A DNA stretch of 64,000 nt from positions 1 to 64,000 of the forward strand of contig NZ_STFG01000010.1 of the NCBI RefSeq assembly GCF_004833285.1, in the 5' to 3' direction. This document shows positions 18,362 to 27,487 of the stretch, one piece after another. The notes under the pieces were generated by a model. It was not told the origin of the DNA and made no database searches. It saw nothing but the letters and a program-made list of their open reading frames with translations. The position numbers and the translations under genes are program-made. The DNA comes from Lampropedia puyangensis (GTDB lineage: Bacteria; Pseudomonadota; Gammaproteobacteria; Burkholderiales; Burkholderiaceae_C). Numbering within the stretch: the first letter of the stretch is position 1; each line of letters opens with the position of its first letter.

Positions 18362-19683
18362 CAAAGCTCAGGTAAGGAATGTGCTTGCCAATCCAGCAAC
18401 GCATTGGCAAGCGTTCGTGCATCACGCTGGGCATGCCCTTGAAGTGCGAGGTAAGGCACCGGCAGCGCATCTCGTGCACATCGTGCTTGCCCCCCCCCGT
18501 CAAAACATGTGCACGCCCAATTGCGAGCATGGCCTGCATCAGGGTATGGTGCGCAAGCCTCCTGTATCAAAGCAGCATACCCTGACTGGCCCATTTGTGT
18601 AGCCTTCAATGTGTTGCTATATGAAGCGAAGTGTGATCGTAAATAAGACTCTGCACGCCATGTTTTTTTTGTTGTTGCGCCGCTAGGCGCAGGCCAAATA
18701 CCTGCCGTTTCAGTGCAATGCAATTGCACTACTGCATCCACCTGAACAAGATTATTCTGTCCATCCTCATGTGCATGTAAATGCTTAGCCAAAGCAAAAG
18801 CCAGTTGCTCACTCCCATCCTGGCACACAAGCACACATCGTGAAGCTTGGTTAGCACGCAACAGTGCATTAATGGCATCCACATGGCGCGCCAAAGTATG
18901 CCAAGCGGTTTTCTTGGGCTTGTCACTGCGCCCCCATCCAATCAAATCAGGGGCAATGACTTGCTGCCCCTGATCAACCAGGCACTGCATTAAGGGCGCC
19001 CACCAAGCACTCCAATGCCACAAAGGGTGCAAAAAAATCCATGTGGTTGCGCCCTCGCCCTCATCGCATGCCGTTTTTTGCATGAAGTAATGCATGCGCA
19101 TACCCATCGTGGCAGGCAATGTGCTGAGGTACAAGCCTTCAGGAGCAGAAGCGGCAAAAGCCGTTGACGGTGTGCGCAAGGCCGTATCAGGTACGCGATG
19201 CGCAGTCTGGTTCTGCGCTGCATCGTGTCGCCGTGCAGCAAAAAAATCCGAGAGCAACTGCGCGGCCTCATCAGCCAGCACGCCACCCAGCACCTCTGTC
19301 TGGTGATTCAGTTGCCGATTCGCAAACACATCCACCACAGAGCCTGCGGCCCCTGTCTTGGCTTCTTTGGCGCCATAAACCACCCTGCTGAGACGGGCCT
19401 GAAACACTGCGCCACTGCACATAGTGCAGGGCTCCAGCGTCACATACAAGGTACACATATTCAAACGGTGGTTGCCCATGACCTGTGCAGCCTTACGCAA
19501 TGCCAACACTTCCGCATGCGCGGTAGGGTCGCCCAACTGCAAAGTCTGGTTGTGTGCTTGCGCGATCAACTGACCATCACACACGACAACGGCACCTACG
19601 GGCACCTCTGCGGCAGCAAAAGCCAGTTGCGCTTGCGCCAAAGCGTATTGCATCCAAGCCGCATCGCGGCCCTCACTCAGCAT
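18361..19683 (-). CDS. tadA: tRNA adenosine deaminase TadA fused to an alpha/beta hydrolase
   Basis: The N-terminal domain (residues 1-150) is tRNA adenosine-34 deaminase, which makes inosine at the wobble position of tRNA-Arg(ACG). Its zinc/catalytic motifs are HAE (56-58) and PCTMC (85-89). After a linker (about 151-180), residues 181-440 look like an alpha/beta hydrolase of the haloalkane-dehalogenase type. These include FLHPLWHWSAWW at the oxyanion position, QVIAPDLIGWGRSDKP, and CQDGSEQLAF where Asp289 occupies the nucleophile site (usually QDWGG). TadA alone is about 150-170 aa. The stop overlaps the cls start. Whether the hydrolase half is active is unknown. Confidence 0.85.
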   Translation of the reverse strand: MLSEGRDAAWMQYALAQAQLAFAAAEVPVGAVVVCDGQLIAQAHNQTLQLGDPTAHAEVLALRKAAQVMGNHRLNMCTLYVTLEPCTMCSGAVFQARLSRVVYGAKEAKTGAAGSVVDVFANRQLNHQTEVLGGVLADEAAQLLSDFFAARRHDAAQNQTAHRVPDTALRTPSTAFAASAPEGLYLSTLPATMGMRMHYFMQKTACDEGEGATTWIFLHPLWHWSAWWAPLMQCLVDQGQQVIAPDLIGWGRSDKPKKTAWHTLARHVDAINALLRANQASRCVLVCQDGSEQLAFALAKHLHAHEDGQNNLVQVDAVVQLHCTETAGIWPAPSGATTKKTWRAESYLRSHFASYSNTLKATQMGQSGYAALIQEACAPYPDAGHARNWACTCFDGGGQARCARDALPVPYLALQGHAQRDARTLANALLDWQAHSLPEL

Positions 19684-19896
19684 CTTGCCGCCCTTTCAAA
19701 ATCAGCTCCAGCGGACACACCATTCAAGACCAAGTAGCCAACCACAGCAACGGGGGAAAACACATATTCGTAGAATGGTTTGTTTTCAAACGCTGGCATG
19801 GGCTGGTCACTGGTTGCAGCCCTTTGCGCAAACGCATGCATGGCCCTGCCATCAAGAGGCTGCAGCGCAGATGCCACAAAACAAAAAGGTGAATAC

Positions 19897-21204
19897 ATGG
19901 AGTGGGCTTACCGCTACTTTGAGAGTCAAACTGAAATAGTTCAAATGAGCGTCGCGCTCGTGTTGCTGGCCGCCATTGCACTGTTGTCTCGGTTTGTGGT
20001 GGCTGTCATGTTGCGCCGCGCGCTGGGCAGCTTGCGTGAGCGCTCACAAAGCCGGTTAATCAAAACCTTTCTCGACGACCGTGTACTGGAACGATTGACC
20101 AAGATTGTGCCATCCTTGGTTGTGCAGCTTGGGATTGGTTTGGTACCGTTTCTACCCGCCACCCCAGCCTTGGTGATTCGCAACGTGGCTTTTGCGTTGA
20201 CTGTGCTGCACTCGGTACGAGCCATCAGCATGCTGCTTAAGGTTATCGCCCAGCGTAGCGAAGAGTTCGATGCACAGCACCGCTCGTCTGCACTCAAAAG
20301 CGTCACACAACTCATCACGATTGCCCTGTACTGCGCTGCACTGATTGTCATCATTGCTACACTGATCAACCGTTCGCCGGTGGTGGTATTGTCCAGCCTG
20401 GGCGCACTTTCTGCTGTGCTGATGCTGGTGTTCAAAGACACGATCTTGTCATTCACTGCGGGGATTCTGATTTCCAGCAATGACATGCTGCGTTCAGGCG
20501 ATTGGATCGAAATGCCTCAAGCTGGGGCCGATGGCGCCGTCGTCGACATTTCCCTACACACCATCAAAGTGCAAAACTGGGACAACACCATTACCACCAT
20601 TCCAACATGGAAGCTGGTCTCCGAGAGCTATAAGAACTGGCGCGGCATGTCTGAGTCAGGAGGTCGGCGTATCAAGCGCTCGCTGTGGATCGATGCCAGT
20701 ACGGTGCGCTTTCTAACCGAGTCAGAGATTCAGAAACTCGATGACATTGAACTCATCCGCGACTATTTGGTGGGTAAGCAGGAAGAAGTAAACAGCACCA
20801 ATGCCGCACGCAAGAAAACGCTGGGCGAAGCTGCCAGCCTGCCTGCCAATCAGCGCCGTCTGACCAATCTAGGTACTTTCCGCGCCTATGCATTGGCCTA
20901 TCTGAAGGCCCGCACAGACATCCACAACGGCATGACGCTGATGGTGCGTCAAATGGAATCTACAGCCAATGGGATTCCGATTGAGGTCTATTGTTTCACC
21001 TCCACAACCGCCTGGGCCAATTACGAAGCCATCCAGGGTGATATTTTTGACCACTTGATCGCCATCCTTCCTGATTTGGGGCTGCGTCAGTTTCAAACCC
21101 CGACAGGCGCGGACATGCGCAGCATGCTAGATGGTTTCAAGCCACTGCCATTGGCTACGCCAAATACGGACAACAAACCGAAAGCCCCTGTAGCGACCAA
21201 CTGA
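19897..21204 (+). CDS. MscS-family mechanosensitive channel (YbdG-like)
   Basis: Inner-membrane channel that opens under osmotic down-shock, 435 aa. The start region has two to four membrane helices (VALVLLAAIALLSRFVVAVML and later segments). The MscS pore-lining/beta domain follows: LSSLGALSAVLMLVFKDTILSFTAGILIS, GDWIEMP, and VVDISLHTIKVQNWDNTITTIPTWKLVSESYKNW. The large C-terminal part with RRIKRSLWIDASTVRFL resembles YbdG/MscM-type members. AAGGTG at 19886-19891 supports ATG 19897. A strong terminator follows at 21266. Confidence 0.88.
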   Translation: MEWAYRYFESQTEIVQMSVALVLLAAIALLSRFVVAVMLRRALGSLRERSQSRLIKTFLDDRVLERLTKIVPSLVVQLGIGLVPFLPATPALVIRNVAFALTVLHSVRAISMLLKVIAQRSEEFDAQHRSSALKSVTQLITIALYCAALIVIIATLINRSPVVVLSSLGALSAVLMLVFKDTILSFTAGILISSNDMLRSGDWIEMPQAGADGAVVDISLHTIKVQNWDNTITTIPTWKLVSESYKNWRGMSESGGRRIKRSLWIDASTVRFLTESEIQKLDDIELIRDYLVGKQEEVNSTNAARKKTLGEAASLPANQRRLTNLGTFRAYALAYLKARTDIHNGMTLMVRQMESTANGIPIEVYCFTSTTAWANYEAIQGDIFDHLIAILPDLGLRQFQTPTGADMRSMLDGFKPLPLATPNTDNKPKAPVATN

Positions 21205-21265
21205 TAACCATAAATTGCTTGCACAAGCATCATCGCCAGTGTGAACACATGGCATGCAAACGTAC

Positions 21266-21292
21266 AAAAAGGCCGGATCAACCGGCCTTTTT
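21266..21292. terminator. Bidirectional intrinsic terminator
   Basis: AAAAAGGCCGG and CCGGCCTTTTT flank a 5-base loop. The hairpin has an A-run on one side and a T-run on the other, so it can end both the mscS-type gene (+) and the binding-protein gene (-). Confidence 0.9.
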
Positions 21293-21311
21293 CCATCATC
21301 AGGCATGCATA

Positions 21312-22556
21312 TCAACTAGGGCGCTTCATTTCGCAAGTGGTTGGGGTGCTGGCATCTTCAAGCGGGTAATACTTCACAGGATGGAAAGAGTAGCCTGTGT
21401 TCTCGGAGGAATACGGCATCTCTGGCGTAGCCTTGGTCCAGCGGGAAATATAGAGGCCTTGCTGCAATTGGTGGTCGTCCTTGCGCATCTCAATTTCTTT
21501 ATCCATGCCCTGAACGCGCAGGCCCTCCAAAGTCGCAGCCACTTTGATAGGCGCGGTCGATTGGGCTTTGGCCATGGCATTGGAGAGCAACGCATAGGCA
21601 TTAAAAATCGATGCCGTGAACATGTCATCGTTCATGCGTTCTTTGAATCCTTTGGTGATTTCACCAATCGGGCCAGGCAAATTCATATGGTTGTACGACA
21701 CCATATACACATTGCCCTCAGCACCAGGACCCAATGCAGTGGGCGTGCCTGTCACCCCTCCGTAATAGGTGAAGAACTTGACCTTGTTCAAGCCCGCGTC
21801 GTTGGCGGCCTTGATCAACAAAGCCAAGTCTGAGCCCCAGTTACCAGTAATCACTGCATCGGCGCCTGAGGCTCGAATTTTGGCAATGTAGGGAGCGAAA
21901 TCACGCACTTGCGCCAACGGGTGCAGGTCTTCACCAACAATCTCGATGTCCGGGCGTTTTTCTTTCAGGTTGTCTTTGGCATACTTGGCGACTTGGTGCC
22001 CATGCGCATAGTTCTGGTTGATCAAAAAGACCTTTTTCACCTCTGGCAGGTCTTTGATGTAATCGGTCATCGCCTTCATTTTCATAGAGGTATCAGCATC
22101 TAAGCGGAAGTGCCAATAACTGCACTTGGAATTTGTCAGGTCCGGGTCCACTCCTGCATAGTTAAGGAAAAGCACTTCTTTGCCAGGATTGCGTGCATTG
22201 TGCCGCTCCAGCGCTTCCATGATAGCCAATGAGGCGCCTGAACCATTGCCCTGCACCACGTAGCGAATGTCTTGGTCGATCACCCCTTTGAGCAAACTGG
22301 CCGTCTCTTGAGGGCTGAGTTTGTTGTCCAGGCCAATCACTTCAAATTTCACCCCAGCCGGGTTCAACTCAGGGTGGTTATTAAAGTACTCAGCAATGTA
22401 TTGGTAGCTCTTGAGCTGGTTGGACCCCAACGCGGCCATCAGGCCAGACAGCGGATCAAGCCATGCAATTTTGACGGTCTCCCCCTTTTGGGCCATGACC
22501 GTACCACTGAAAGCCACCAATGCCGCCAATGCGGTAGCGCGAAAAGCGATTTTCAT
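21312..22556 (-). CDS. Branched-chain amino-acid-type ABC transporter substrate-binding protein
   Basis: Periplasmic type I binding protein, 414 aa, with a signal peptide (MKIAFRATALAALVAFSGTVMA-Q). The mature part follows the Leu/Ile/Val-binding pattern: VKIAWLDPLSGLMAALGSNQLKS, FEVIGLDNKLSPQETASLLKGVI, VFLINQNYAHGHQVA, and GADAVITGNWGSDLALLIKAANDAG. GGAG at 22562-22565 on the minus strand favours ATG 22556 over ATG 22571. No permease or ATPase gene of this transporter class is nearby, so it either uses components encoded elsewhere or serves as an additional ligand-binding subunit. The ligand is unknown. Confidence 0.88.
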   Translation of the reverse strand: MKIAFRATALAALVAFSGTVMAQKGETVKIAWLDPLSGLMAALGSNQLKSYQYIAEYFNNHPELNPAGVKFEVIGLDNKLSPQETASLLKGVIDQDIRYVVQGNGSGASLAIMEALERHNARNPGKEVLFLNYAGVDPDLTNSKCSYWHFRLDADTSMKMKAMTDYIKDLPEVKKVFLINQNYAHGHQVAKYAKDNLKEKRPDIEIVGEDLHPLAQVRDFAPYIAKIRASGADAVITGNWGSDLALLIKAANDAGLNKVKFFTYYGGVTGTPTALGPGAEGNVYMVSYNHMNLPGPIGEITKGFKERMNDDMFTASIFNAYALLSNAMAKAQSTAPIKVAATLEGLRVQGMDKEIEMRKDDHQLQQGLYISRWTKATPEMPYSSENTGYSFHPVKYYPLEDASTPTTCEMKRPS

Positions 22557-22992
22557 ACCATGTGTCTCCATTTCAAGTTGTTATCGACCACCAGCCAAAG
22601 CCACGCGGCGGTGACCAAGTACGCTGCCCTGCCACGCGTTGCGATCCATCTGATGACACGTTTCACCCTGCAGCACAGCTGCGAGACATGAAAAATCATT
22701 CCTTTCACAACGCATTGACCAAACAGTGCACGAGGTGCAGCGTATGGCGCGCCCTACCAACTCCCAATGGGACAAGCCCTTAGATACGCATGATGCGTGT
22801 CACCAAGATGACTATTTTGCAATGCAACATAGGGAAAAGCCATGACAGCCTACTGCAGGGTTTCCGTGTCATCATATGGATATGTTTGGAGCGCAATAAC
22901 GCCCTCTAACCCCAAGCGCCTGCCTATGTCTCGGCATACACACTGCCCTGCTTCGTATTCAGGCCTTTTCATCGTCCAAAGGAGTCTTCTTT
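22557..22992. other. Divergent control region between binding-protein gene and thiolase gene
   Basis: No gene is visible in 436 bases. Two short palindromes stand out: ACGCAT-G-ATGCGT (22786-22798) and TTGCA-A-TGCAA (22817-22827). The second resembles TGC-rich sites bound by the polyhydroxybutyrate regulator PhaR; given a BktB-type thiolase downstream this is plausible but unproven. Confidence 0.4.
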
Positions 22993-24177
22993 ATGAGTCG
23001 CGAAGTTGTAGTTGTCAGCGCCGTCCGTACTGCCATTGGTACTTATGGTGGAAGCCTGAAAGACATTCCACCAACTGCCTTGGGAGGGTTGGTGGTCAAA
23101 GAAGCGTTGGCCAAGGCGCAACTGGAAGGCAAAGAAGTCGGCCATGTTGTGGTTGGCCACGTCGTGAATACAGAGCCGCGTGACATGTACCTCTCACGCG
23201 TAGCTGCCATTGAAGGCGGTTGCCCCATTGAAACGCCCGCGTTCAACGTGAACCGTCTTTGCGGTTCAGGCCTGCAAGCGGTGGTTTCAGCCAGCCAAAG
23301 CATTTTGCTCGGCGACTGCGATGTGGCCATTGGTGCTGGCGCTGAGAGTATGAGCCGCGCACCATACGCCAGCTTGAACACCCGCTGGGGCGCCCGTATG
23401 GGTGACGTTACCTTGGTGGACATGATGGTGGGAGCGCTACACGACCCCTTCAAAAACATCCACATGGGTGTGACAGCAGAGAACATTGCCGCCAAATGGG
23501 GCATCAGCCGCGACGAGCAGGATGCCTTAGCCGTAGAAAGCCACAACCGCGCCGAGCACGCCACCGCCAACGGCTACTTCAAAGACCAAATCATTCCCGT
23601 CACGCTCAAGTCTCGCAAGGGTGATGTGGTGTTTGATACGGATGAGCATTTCCGTACAGGCGCCAAAACAGAAGACTTCGCAAAGCTCAAACCGGTCTTT
23701 CAAAAAGAGAACGGCTCCGTCACTGCGGGCAATGCATCAGGACTGAATGACGCGGCTGCCGCAGTGGTATTGATCGAAGCAGGAGCCGCCCAACGCAAAG
23801 GCTTGAAACCACTGGCACGCCTGGTTTCCTATGCGCACGCAGGTGTTGAACCCAGTTACATGGGCATTGGCCCTGTCCCCGCCACCCAATTGGCCTTGAA
23901 AAAAGCAGGGCTGACAGTCGCAGACCTCGATGTCATTGAGGCCAACGAGGCCTTTGCAGCACAAGCCTGCGCCGTTACACGCGACTTAGGCCTTGACCCC
24001 GCCAAGGTCAACCCCAATGGCTCAGGCATCTCGCTAGGGCACCCTATTGGTGCGACTGGCGCCTTGATTACGGTCAAAGCCATCCATGAACTTCAGCGCA
24101 TCCAAGGGCGATATGCATTGGTCACCATGTGTATTGGTGGCGGGCAAGGTATTGCGGCCATTTTCGAACGCCTATAA
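22993..24177 (+). CDS. bktB: Acetyl-CoA acetyltransferase / beta-ketothiolase (BktB type)
   Basis: Thiolase of 394 aa that condenses or cleaves acyl-CoAs (acetoacetyl-CoA and longer 3-ketoacyl-CoAs), used in fatty-acid oxidation and polyhydroxyalkanoate supply. The acyl-accepting Cys90 lies in NVNRLCGSGLQAVVSA; NEAFAAQA and GHPIGATGA give the catalytic Asn/His; CIGGGQG gives the second Cys near residue 380. The N-terminus REVVVVSAVRTAIGTYGGSLKD resembles BktB rather than PhaA, but the distinction is tentative. AAGGAG at 22979-22984 precedes ATG 22993. Confidence 0.88.
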   Translation: MSREVVVVSAVRTAIGTYGGSLKDIPPTALGGLVVKEALAKAQLEGKEVGHVVVGHVVNTEPRDMYLSRVAAIEGGCPIETPAFNVNRLCGSGLQAVVSASQSILLGDCDVAIGAGAESMSRAPYASLNTRWGARMGDVTLVDMMVGALHDPFKNIHMGVTAENIAAKWGISRDEQDALAVESHNRAEHATANGYFKDQIIPVTLKSRKGDVVFDTDEHFRTGAKTEDFAKLKPVFQKENGSVTAGNASGLNDAAAAVVLIEAGAAQRKGLKPLARLVSYAHAGVEPSYMGIGPVPATQLALKKAGLTVADLDVIEANEAFAAQACAVTRDLGLDPAKVNPNGSGISLGHPIGATGALITVKAIHELQRIQGRYALVTMCIGGGQGIAAIFERL

Positions 24178-24216
24178 CGCTAAGCAAGCGAAGCTGCTGC
24201 ATTCACTAACACAATC

Positions 24217-24238
24217 AAGGGCACTGATGTGCCCTTTT
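24217..24238 (+). terminator. Intrinsic terminator after the thiolase gene
   Basis: AAGGGCAC and GTGCCCTT enclose a TGAT loop and continue into a short T-run, 40 bases after the stop. The remaining bases to 24487 hold the leader of the next operon, with no gene seen. Confidence 0.8.
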
Positions 24239-24487
24239 CCTTTATGCGCTGTCGTTGCTCGACATATCCGGCAGCCAGCAAAAATGGCATATTTTCTGCT
24301 TAAATCCTGTGTAAGAAGCGCCACCGCTTAGTAATTGCCCTCATGACTCAAGCATCCACTTGAAGGTTTCGCCCCAGTAAATTCAGTTACGATGCGGGCT
24401 CGCAAATGGGTTGCCGTCTGTTGCCAGTATGACAAAATCAAACCTTGGCAGAGGGTTGTTGAAATATTTTGATTGAAGGACATTTCC

Positions 24488-25477
24488 ATGAAAACACGTA
24501 CGAGTGCTGCTCGCCGTCAATTGCTTCAAATCTCTGCAGCAGCATTGCTGGGCTTAGGGGTGATTGCTAGCCCTGCGGCATATGCACAAACCAAGTCGGT
24601 TGCGGTGACCGCCATCGTAGAACACCCTGCTTTGGATTCTGTGCGAGACGGGATTAAAGAAGAGCTTGAGGCCAACGGCTTCACTGGCGACAAACTCAAA
24701 TGGCAATACCAAAGCGCGCAAGGCAATCCAGGCACAGCCGCGCAAATTGCACGCAAATTCATTGGCGAAAAATCTGATGTAATCGTGGCCATTGCAACGC
24801 CATCAGCACAAGCCGTGGTGGCAGCCACCAAGGAAATTCCAACCGTTTATTCCGCCGTGACAGACCCCGTCGCAGCACAGTTGGTCAAGGGATGGGAAGC
24901 CACTGGCACCAACGTGACCGGCGTTTCTGATGCCCTCTCGCTAGAAGACCAAGTTGGCTTGATCAAGAAAATCGTGCCCAATGTCAAACGCATTGGCATG
25001 GTCTACAACCCAGGTGAAGCCAATTCTGTCGTGGTGGTAGAAGAACTCAAACGCATCTTGCCAGCGCAAGGCATTGAGTTGGTCGAATCCACAGCGCCTC
25101 GTACAGTAGACATCACGGCTGCAGCACGTAACTTGGTTGGAAAAGTGGATGTGATTTACACCAACACCGACAACAACGTTGTTTCTGCCTATGAATCGTT
25201 GGTCAAAGTCGCCACTGACGCCAAGATTCCTCTGGTGGCTTCCGACACAGACAGCGTCAAGCGCGGTGCGATTGCGGCCTTCGGCATTGACTACAAAAAT
25301 CTGGGGCGCCAAACCGGCAAACTGGTTGTTCGCATTCTCAACGGCGAACAGCCCGGCACCATTCCTTCCGAGCGAAGCACTAAAATGGAACTGTATGTGA
25401 ATCCAAAGGCGGCCAAAGCCCAAGGCGTCACATTGTCTGAAGAGCTCATCAAATCAGCCAAAGAAGTGATTGAATAA
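24488..25477 (+). CDS. ABC transporter substrate-binding protein, TrpX-like
   Basis: Periplasmic binding protein of the PF04392 (TrpX-like) family, 329 aa, with a signal peptide (Arg-rich start, LLQISAAALLGLGVIA, cleavage near AYAQ). Core motifs are VAVTAIVEHPALDSVRDGIKEEL, VIVAIATPSAQAVV, TVYSAVTDPVAAQLV, and IYTNTDNNVVSAYESLVKVA. AAGGA at 24476-24480 sits 7 bases before ATG 24488; another ATG at 24473 lacks that. It is followed by its permease and ATPase genes. The streptococcal relative is linked to tryptophan uptake, but in proteobacteria the ligand is not established. Confidence 0.87.
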   Translation: MKTRTSAARRQLLQISAAALLGLGVIASPAAYAQTKSVAVTAIVEHPALDSVRDGIKEELEANGFTGDKLKWQYQSAQGNPGTAAQIARKFIGEKSDVIVAIATPSAQAVVAATKEIPTVYSAVTDPVAAQLVKGWEATGTNVTGVSDALSLEDQVGLIKKIVPNVKRIGMVYNPGEANSVVVVEELKRILPAQGIELVESTAPRTVDITAAARNLVGKVDVIYTNTDNNVVSAYESLVKVATDAKIPLVASDTDSVKRGAIAAFGIDYKNLGRQTGKLVVRILNGEQPGTIPSERSTKMELYVNPKAAKAQGVTLSEELIKSAKEVIE

Positions 25478-25500
25478 CCATTTGGATGACTGAGGACTCT

Positions 25501-25538
25501 GGAGAGTCTGCCCACTGTTGATCTGGGGCAGACTCTCC
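25501..25538 (+). promoter_or_regulatory. 13-bp hairpin between binding-protein and permease genes
   Basis: GGAGAGTCTGCCC (25501-25513) and GGGCAGACTCTCC (25526-25538) pair perfectly around 12 bases, followed by ATTTTGTTTTCT. It sits 24 bases after the binding-protein stop and 119 before the permease start. It may be a partial terminator or a 3'-end stabiliser giving more binding protein than membrane components. GACTCT at 25495-25500 could pair with AGAGTC at 25503-25508 as a competing fold. Confidence 0.7.
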
Positions 25539-25657
25539 ATTTTGTTTTCTATCTCATACTTCTGCGCACTGCCCATATTGCTACGGTTTGCCAACCACCA
25601 AAAGCGAACTATGCTAGGGCAACGCAATGCATACAACGACAAAGAAAGCCAGTTGCG

Positions 25658-26545
25658 ATGACGTTTTACGCTTTCATGGGGTCAATGGAAATCGGCCTGA
25701 TTTTTGGCTTGGTTGCGCTCGGCGTGCTGATTTCCTTTCGGATCCTCAACTTCCCAGACCTTACCGTTGACGGATCATTCCCGTTAGGCGGAGCAGTGGC
25801 TGCCACACTGATCTCCAGCGGAACAAACCCTTTTCTGGCCACGGCCATTGCCACTTTTGCCGGAGCCATGGCGGGCTTTATGACCGGTTGGCTTAACGTC
25901 AAACTCAAAATCATGGATTTGCTTGCAGGCATTTTGATGATGACTGCGCTGTACTCCATCAACTTGCGCATCATGGGTAAACCCAATGTTCCGTTGATCT
26001 TTGAGCCTACCGTATTCACCATACTCATGCCCGGCATATGGGCTGACTACATTGAAAAACCACTGATCTTGCTGATCATCGTGCTGATGGCCAAGATCGT
26101 TCTGGACTGGTATTTTTCATCTGAACGCGGTCTGGCCATGCGCGCCACCGGCGCCAACGCCCGCATGGCCAATGCACAAGGTGTTGCCACCAACCGGGCC
26201 AAACTGGTTGGCTTAGCGATCTCGAATGCCCTAGTCGCCCTTGGCGGTGCACTGTTTGCCCAAAGCCAAGGCGGTTCTGACATTTCGATGGGAATTGGAA
26301 CCATCGTGATTGGCTTGGCCGCAGTGATTATTGGCGAGAGCGTTCTGCCATCGCGCAAAATTCTCTGGGCTACTTTGGCCGTCATCATTGGTGCGGTGCT
26401 GTACCGTTTCTTCATTGCACTGGCCCTCAACAGCAGTTGGATTGGCTTGAAATCTCAGGATTTGAACCTCATCGCCTCAGCCCTCGTGGTGCTGGTATTG
26501 GTGTTCCCTATCTTGAAGCGTCGGCTCAAAGCGCTGACGAAGTAA
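25658..26545 (+). CDS. ABC transporter permease, TrpY-like
   Basis: Inner-membrane permease of 295 aa with eight or so hydrophobic segments and the branched-chain-type permease signature. Motifs: GLIFGLVALGVLISFRILNFPDLTVDGSFPLGGAVAA, MDLLAGILMMTALYSINLRIMG, and ERGLAMRATGANARMANAQGV, a coupling-helix region that meets the ATPase. It is the second gene of the TrpXYZ-like operon. The ATPase gene follows after 22 bases. A hairpin separates it from the binding-protein gene. Confidence 0.88.
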   Translation: MTFYAFMGSMEIGLIFGLVALGVLISFRILNFPDLTVDGSFPLGGAVAATLISSGTNPFLATAIATFAGAMAGFMTGWLNVKLKIMDLLAGILMMTALYSINLRIMGKPNVPLIFEPTVFTILMPGIWADYIEKPLILLIIVLMAKIVLDWYFSSERGLAMRATGANARMANAQGVATNRAKLVGLAISNALVALGGALFAQSQGGSDISMGIGTIVIGLAAVIIGESVLPSRKILWATLAVIIGAVLYRFFIALALNSSWIGLKSQDLNLIASALVVLVLVFPILKRRLKALTK

Positions 26546-26567
26546 CCCCATATCCAAAAGGTCAACC

Positions 26568-27362
26568 ATGCTCAAAGCACACGACTTGCGCATCACATTC
26601 AATCCCGGGACCCCAATTGAAAACCCCGCGCTGCGGGGCGCTAGCTTGGACATCCCTTCTGGACAATTCGTCTCAGTCATTGGCTCCAACGGCGCGGGAA
26701 AATCCACCTTTCTCAATGCCATCTCTGGCGACCTGATCATGGACTCAGGCACTATTGAAATCGATGGCATTGACGTCAGCAAAAAACAGGCTTGGCAACG
26801 CGCCAATCTGGTTGCTCGTGTGTTTCAAGATCCCATGGCTGGCACGTGCGAAGCATTGACAATCGAAGAGAACATGGCTTTGGCAATGGCACGCGGCAGA
26901 AAACGCCGTTTTGGCTTTGCACTGAACAAGCAAAATCGCGAAATTTTTCGCGAAAAACTGGCCATTCTTAACTTAGGGCTGGAAAACCGCCTGACCGATC
27001 GCATTGGTTTACTCTCTGGCGGACAACGCCAGGCAGTCAGCCTGCTGATGGCCTCATTACAGCCCTCGCGTATCTTGTTGCTCGATGAACACACGGCTGC
27101 GCTCGACCCGAAAACTGCCGCCTTTGTCCTTGAACTCACCGCTCGCATCATTGAAGAAAGCAAGCTCACCGCCATGATGGTGACCCACAGCATGCGCCAG
27201 GCGCTGGACTACGGCAGTCGCACCGTCATGCTTCACCAAGGCAAGGTCGTCTTGGACGTCAGTGGCCCAACGCGCAGTGGCATGGATGTTCCAGACCTGC
27301 TGCACATGTTCGAGCGTACTCGAGGTGAGAAAATTTCTGACGATGCACTGTTGCTGGGCTGA
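26568..27362 (+). CDS. ABC transporter ATP-binding protein, TrpZ-like
   Basis: Cytoplasmic ATPase of 264 aa that powers the TrpXYZ-like importer. Walker A is GSNGAGKST, the Q-loop is VFQDPMAGT, the signature is LSGGQRQAVSLLMA, Walker B is ILLLDEHTAALDP, and the H-loop is MMVTHSMRQAL. The FQDP/DEHTAALDP wording is typical of this COG1101 group. The 22-base gap to the permease supports one transcript. The 4.5S RNA gene follows after 125 bases. Confidence 0.9.
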   Translation: MLKAHDLRITFNPGTPIENPALRGASLDIPSGQFVSVIGSNGAGKSTFLNAISGDLIMDSGTIEIDGIDVSKKQAWQRANLVARVFQDPMAGTCEALTIEENMALAMARGRKRRFGFALNKQNREIFREKLAILNLGLENRLTDRIGLLSGGQRQAVSLLMASLQPSRILLLDEHTAALDPKTAAFVLELTARIIEESKLTAMMVTHSMRQALDYGSRTVMLHQGKVVLDVSGPTRSGMDVPDLLHMFERTRGEKISDDALLLG

Positions 27363-27474
27363 ATGCCCTCACGCAATGGCTTTTATTGCCATAACGACCA
27401 AGGCCAGAGTTCAATCCAACACGCTCTGTACAGTCAATCGTGGCTGGATTGAATTCAGGCCCGTCTGAATCGAT

Positions 27475-27480
27475 TACAAT
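27475..27480 (+). promoter_or_regulatory. Likely -10 element of the 4.5S RNA promoter
   Basis: TACAAT ends 7 bases before the inferred RNA start at 27488. No good -35 is visible at 17 bases; TTGAAT at 27449-27454 is spaced 20. An ATTCAG/CTGAAT inverted repeat (27453-27470) overlaps the -35 area. Confidence 0.5.
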
Positions 27481-27487
27481 CGCCTGC

